In this document: positions 62,694 to 64,000 of the stretch, piece by piece
Layout of the letters: every line of letters begins with the position of its first letter
Numbering within the stretch: the stretch's first letter is position 1
NCBI GenBank assembly: GCA_963842455.1
Contig: CAWJHE010000013.1
Coordinates: forward strand, 62,001-126,000
DNA from: CAWJHE01 sp963842455
Lineage (GTDB): Bacteria; Chloroflexota; Anaerolineae; Anaerolineales; UBA4823
Length of the DNA stretch: 64,000 nucleotides
Reading direction: 5' to 3'
The notes under the pieces: model-generated
Told to the model about the DNA's origin: nothing
What the model saw: only the letters and a program-made list of their open reading frames with translations
Databases searched by the model: none
Translations under genes and position numbers: made by a program

Positions 62694-63092
62694 CTAATGC
62701 AATTTATCTACTCGATCAACAATTTTGCCTTCTATATAAGCTTGAACAGCCTGTTCTATGTCACGTATGTCAGTTACAACTGGTTTAATCCCTCTAACCT
62801 GCATGGACTGATAAGCGCCCATTCCCATGCCCCCACACAAGAGAGCTTCGCAATCGGCTATCGCTTCCGCCATCTCAAGATGTTTGTTATGAGAGACTGG
62901 GTCCATTCCATGCTGCTCTCCAGGTTGTTCAACGGCGTGTAATTGGTTATGAAAATGGTTATGTCCCATTTTTTCGCGAAGTTCCTGGTGAACAATTTTT
63001 CCTTCTTCTACAGTTACAACCAGGTAATAAGGTGCACGTCCAAAATGCAGACTGATTGTCTTGCCGTCATCCGTAATTGCTGCGATTTTCAT
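62694..63092 (-). CDS. NifX/NafY-like protein with His-rich insert (first)
   Basis: 132-aa member of the same family. It starts IAAITDDGKTISLHFGRAPY and has LCGGMGMGAYQSMQVRGI (the conserved GGMG loop). A His-rich insert at ~43-70 (MGHNHFHNQLH, later EQHGMDPVSHNKH) contains several potential metal-binding His residues absent from its neighbour. It is the first structural gene after the regulator. Confidence 0.9.
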   Translation of the reverse strand: MKIAAITDDGKTISLHFGRAPYYLVVTVEEGKIVHQELREKMGHNHFHNQLHAVEQPGEQHGMDPVSHNKHLEMAEAIADCEALLCGGMGMGAYQSMQVRGIKPVVTDIRDIEQAVQAYIEGKIVDRVDKLH

Positions 63093-63111
63093 ATTTAACT
63101 CCTTAAAATTA

Positions 63112-63792
63112 TTATTTAGCTAAAAAATGCGATTCCGTCGGTGAATCGCGATCATCTGAAGAAAATAAGACTAAAATACATTTCGAGATTGAAGTACTTA
63201 AGTTTTGCCAACAATGTGGAAAATGCGCCTCAAAAAGAACTGAGTCCCCCTCATTCAGTAAATAGACATTGTTAAGGATGGTATAAGCAATTCGACCTTG
63301 AAGACAATACACAAACTCATATCCCGTATGAACAACATCATGGGGATGGCTTACTGCTAAAGGTTCCAAAGTCAACACATAAGGTTCGACACATGGGATT
63401 CCTTTGCTGGCGCCTAAATTCTCCAACTTCCCGTAATCCAAGATCGCTATCGGGCGTGTACCATCTTTGACGTAAATGATACGTTCTTGCTTTTTGGGAT
63501 GATCAAAAAAAGATGTTATGGGGAAATTTAATGATTCAGATAAAGCTAACAAGGATTTGACACTTGGAGAGCTCTTGCCATTTTCAATCAAGCTTAAGGT
63601 ATTGACAGATAAGCCACTGATTTGGGCTAAAGAACGGATAGTCAGGTTACGTTCTTCCCGCAATCTACGTAAATTGTGCCCTACATTTTCAGCAGATTGA
63701 TCTAAATCTCTATTGAAAAAAGAGTTGTGGCAAGGAGCGTGTCGCCAATGTAATTCCTGGCATTTGTGAATAGAATAGTTTTTTCTTGACAT
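63112..63792 (-). CDS. XRE-family regulator with cupin sensor domain
   Basis: 226-aa regulator; ATG 63792 is preferred since GGGGTGG lies before it and the operator covers the longer upstream start. Helix-turn-helix ~40-95 (LRREERNLTIRSLAQISGLS-type: RSLAQISGLSVNTLSLIENG). A C-terminal cupin ~115-220 (HPHDVVHTGYEFVYCLQG) has His and Glu/His metal-ligand candidates. It is first in the operon with the NifX/MinD genes, nineteen bases before the next start, so it is probably its regulator. Confidence 0.88.
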   Translation of the reverse strand: MSRKNYSIHKCQELHWRHAPCHNSFFNRDLDQSAENVGHNLRRLREERNLTIRSLAQISGLSVNTLSLIENGKSSPSVKSLLALSESLNFPITSFFDHPKKQERIIYVKDGTRPIAILDYGKLENLGASKGIPCVEPYVLTLEPLAVSHPHDVVHTGYEFVYCLQGRIAYTILNNVYLLNEGDSVLFEAHFPHCWQNLSTSISKCILVLFSSDDRDSPTESHFLAK

Positions 63793-63802
63793 TAGATTAC
63801 CA

Positions 63803-63857
63803 CCCCATATTATTATGGGGGCAACCATTATTATAGTTGTTTATTTCTTAATGTCAA
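63803..63857 (-). promoter_or_regulatory. Promoter and inverted-repeat operator of the XRE-cupin/NifX/MinD operon
   Basis: On the minus strand TTGACA (63852-63857) and TATAAT (63830-63835) are 16 bases apart. Inverted repeat CCCCATA (63803-63809) / TATGGGG (63814-63820) with a 4-base spacer lies just after the expected start of transcription. Its position suits repression by the encoded XRE protein. Confidence 0.68.
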
Positions 63858-63895
63858 GGATATTCAACTAATTATTTGTTATATTTATGTATTTA

Positions 63896-64000
63896 TTAGC
63901 TAATTCCCAAATCACTGTCCTGAGGGGTGGTTGCCACATCCAAGGATTTCTTTATTTCTTCTATGACCGGATTGAGCCTGGCATACAAGAAATTCAACTC
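63896..64000 (-). CDS. C-terminal end of an unidentified protein, cut by window edge
   Basis: A frame open from the window edge to TAA at 63896-63898 gives 34 residues (ending KKSLDVATTPQDSDLGIS). Its sequence has coding-like composition. The family is not recognised. Confidence 0.5.
   Translation of the reverse strand, partial: ELNFLYARLNPVIEEIKKSLDVATTPQDSDLGIS

Noticed and set aside
59751..63092. Nitrogen fixation cluster
   Set aside because: Only NifX/NafY-like and MinD-type genes are present; no nifH, nifD, nifK, nifE or nifN in the window.
1..64000. tRNA, rRNA, CRISPR arrays, insertion sequences, phage genes
   Set aside because: Scanned by eye for T-loop/acceptor patterns, evenly spaced direct repeats and transposase motifs; none found. 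A tRNA scan program would be decisive.

Overview
The window looks like a chromosomal segment of a Chloroflexota bacterium close to Anaerolineae. This is inferred from gene content only: an A2-type caa3-like cytochrome oxidase operon with a CtaA-CtaB fusion, many Ala/Pro-rich lipoproteins, an L21-L27-L31 cluster whose L31 carries an extra domain, and dispersed intergenic repeats. No rRNA, tRNA, CRISPR array, insertion sequence or phage gene was recognised.

Layout. 1-7001: end of a peptide-type ABC permease, a membrane diguanylate cyclase, decayed gene remnants, a CPBP protease and a serine hydrolase (both frameshifted), and a fatty acid desaturase. 7080-11973: repeat-rich spacer and a ROK-regulated sugar ABC operon with a clear promoter/operator. 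12033-17776: N-terminally damaged selD, a DtxR-type regulator and an Fbp-type iron ABC operon. 17854-25937: an unusual operon joining a YkoEDC-like ECF transporter (S, dual ATPase, T) to a diheme protein, a phosphodiesterase-like lipoprotein and two small lipoproteins. Most of these carry sulfite-oxidase-fold (molybdopterin-binding-like) domains. The operon is divergent from a GntR regulator with a PBP-like effector domain and is the best candidate for an undescribed system. 26037-31399: bacterioferritin, PspC, HDAC-like deacetylase, LLM oxidoreductase, fructose-1,6-bisphosphatase and an AlkZ-like protein.

31579-39818: cytochrome oxidase operon (receiver-like domain in frame with CtaC, CtaD, subunit IV, CtaE, SCO, a cupredoxin-like membrane protein, SURF1, CtaA-CtaB). 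39856-47144: L,D-transpeptidase, an Arg/Gly-rich charged protein, an ABC exporter pair and pyruvate phosphate dikinase. 47257-51345: rplU-rpmA-rpmE, thymidine kinase, hypoxanthine phosphoribosyltransferase and a CCA-type nucleotidyltransferase. 51342-55432: a signalling block with two histidine kinases and two response regulators. 55504-59668: tandem-XRE regulator, GNAT, lipase, DsbA-like protein, cobalamin adenosyltransferase and a small zinc protein. 59751-63857: a metal/Fe-S trafficking operon (two ferredoxin-bearing MinD-type ATPases, two NifX-like proteins, a MIP18/DUF59 protein, ArsR) under an XRE-cupin regulator.

At least ten genes are split by single-base indels, several in homopolymer runs (C5, A6, G5). 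That pattern fits sequencing or assembly error better than widespread gene death, so each broken gene is annotated across its frameshift and flagged.
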